13,784 bases of DNA from Thermaceae bacterium (GTDB lineage Bacteria; Deinococcota; Deinococci; Deinococcales; Marinithermaceae): assembly GCA_027023345.1 (NCBI GenBank), contig JALVVO010000080.1, forward strand, positions 1 through 13,784. The letters run 5' to 3'. This document shows positions 13,661 through 13,784 of the stretch, piece after piece. The translations under genes were made by a program, and so were the position numbers. Under the pieces are notes generated by a model, which saw nothing but the letters and a program-made list of their open reading frames with translations, did no database searches and was not told where the DNA came from. Each line of letters opens with the position of its first letter. The stretch's first letter is position 1.

Positions 13661-13784
13661 CTAGGTGTGCAGTCTCACCACGTTGTTCACACTAAGCCCC
13701 AAGCGTGAGATGGGTGCTCGGTTGTCCAAGCTGGTGTGTGGCCGGTGCCAGTTGTAGTAGTGGAGCCACTCGGGCAGGTGGGCG
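13661..13784 (-). CDS. IS481-family transposase, C-terminal 40 residues
   Basis: The frame enters from the right edge and ends at TAG (13663-13661). The visible residues include WLHYYNWHRPHTSLDNRAP, then ISRLGLSVNNVVRLHT, the characteristic end of the integrase-core (DDE) transposases of the IS481 family: a YNxxRPHxSL motif and a closing NNV.RLH segment. The catalytic DDE residues lie further upstream, outside the window. Codon use (AGA, AGT, CGA, TTG) is less GC-biased than in the neighbouring genes, as expected for a transferred element. The frame is intact as far as visible, so the copy may be complete. The family call is confident; whether the element is active is unknown. IS3-type transposases share the YN..RPH motif but usually end differently. 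Confidence -1.
   Translation of the reverse strand, partial: AHLPEWLHYYNWHRPHTSLDNRAPISRLGLSVNNVVRLHT

Larger units (their letters stand above)
13641..13784 (-). mobile_element. IS481-family insertion sequence, one end only
   Basis: The right edge of the window carries the 3' end of an IS481-type transposase followed by about 20 bp of non-coding sequence before tsaD. The precise IS boundary cannot be placed because the opposite terminal repeat and the target duplication are not visible; it should lie between about 13635 and 13660. The element is oriented with its transposase reading towards tsaD. Confidence -1.

Noticed and set aside
13069..13708. Plus-strand open frames opposite tsaD and the IS end
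   Set aside because: Shadows of tsaD; the intact transposase C-terminus is on the minus strand.

Overview
The window is GC-rich bacterial DNA, densely coded on both strands. It looks like a member of the Deinococcota, most likely a Thermaceae relative of Thermus, Meiothermus, Oceanithermus or Marinithermus. The assignment is inferred from three things. There is a minor-pilin cluster ending in a large beta-rich DUF4900/ComZ-like protein. SecA is about 1000 residues long with an insertion in its second nucleotide-binding fold. Several genes have a TANNNT hexamer exactly 6 nt before ATG, the leaderless-mRNA promoter layout known from Deinococcus.

Region 1 (2-4788, + strand) is a type IV pilus/competence minor-pilin locus. 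It starts with the 3' end of a DUF4900-type exported protein, cut by the window edge. A four-gene operon follows: a GspH/FimT-like pseudopilin, a PilV-like pilin, a PilW-like pilin, and a 633-residue PilX/GspK-like protein whose C-terminal two thirds is paralogous to the first protein. These probably build the initiation/tip complex of a type IV pilus, with the large protein as the distal tip.

Region 2 (4785-9504) holds the two subunits of a glycolate/lactate-type oxidase on the minus strand, GlcD (FAD subunit) and GlcF (iron-sulfur subunit). They are separated by three plus-strand genes: an EVE-domain protein, a glycerophosphodiester phosphodiesterase and a stand-alone class I glutamine amidotransferase. 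Both convergent junctions overlap (4 bp and 29 bp), and the divergent glcD/EVE junction appears to use two overlapping -10 elements.

Region 3 (9505-9591) is a short intergenic gap almost filled by a striking inverted repeat. It is built from eight copies of a degenerate heptamer TRCGTRG, four per arm, and abuts the secA stop codon.

Region 4 (9592-13632, minus strand) is a tsaD-secA operon: the tRNA t6A-modification ATPase-like subunit followed by the Sec translocase motor. Just upstream, running off the right edge, is the 3' end of an IS481-family transposase in the same orientation. Its end lies within a few tens of bases of the tsaD start and carries an extended -10-like sequence, so the insertion may supply expression of this essential operon.

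No tRNA, rRNA or CRISPR array was seen. Apart from the IS fragment there is no sign of a mobile defence or phage module. The most unusual material is the pair of tip-like DUF4900 proteins, the heptamer inverted repeat, and the repeated exact spacing of the leaderless promoters.
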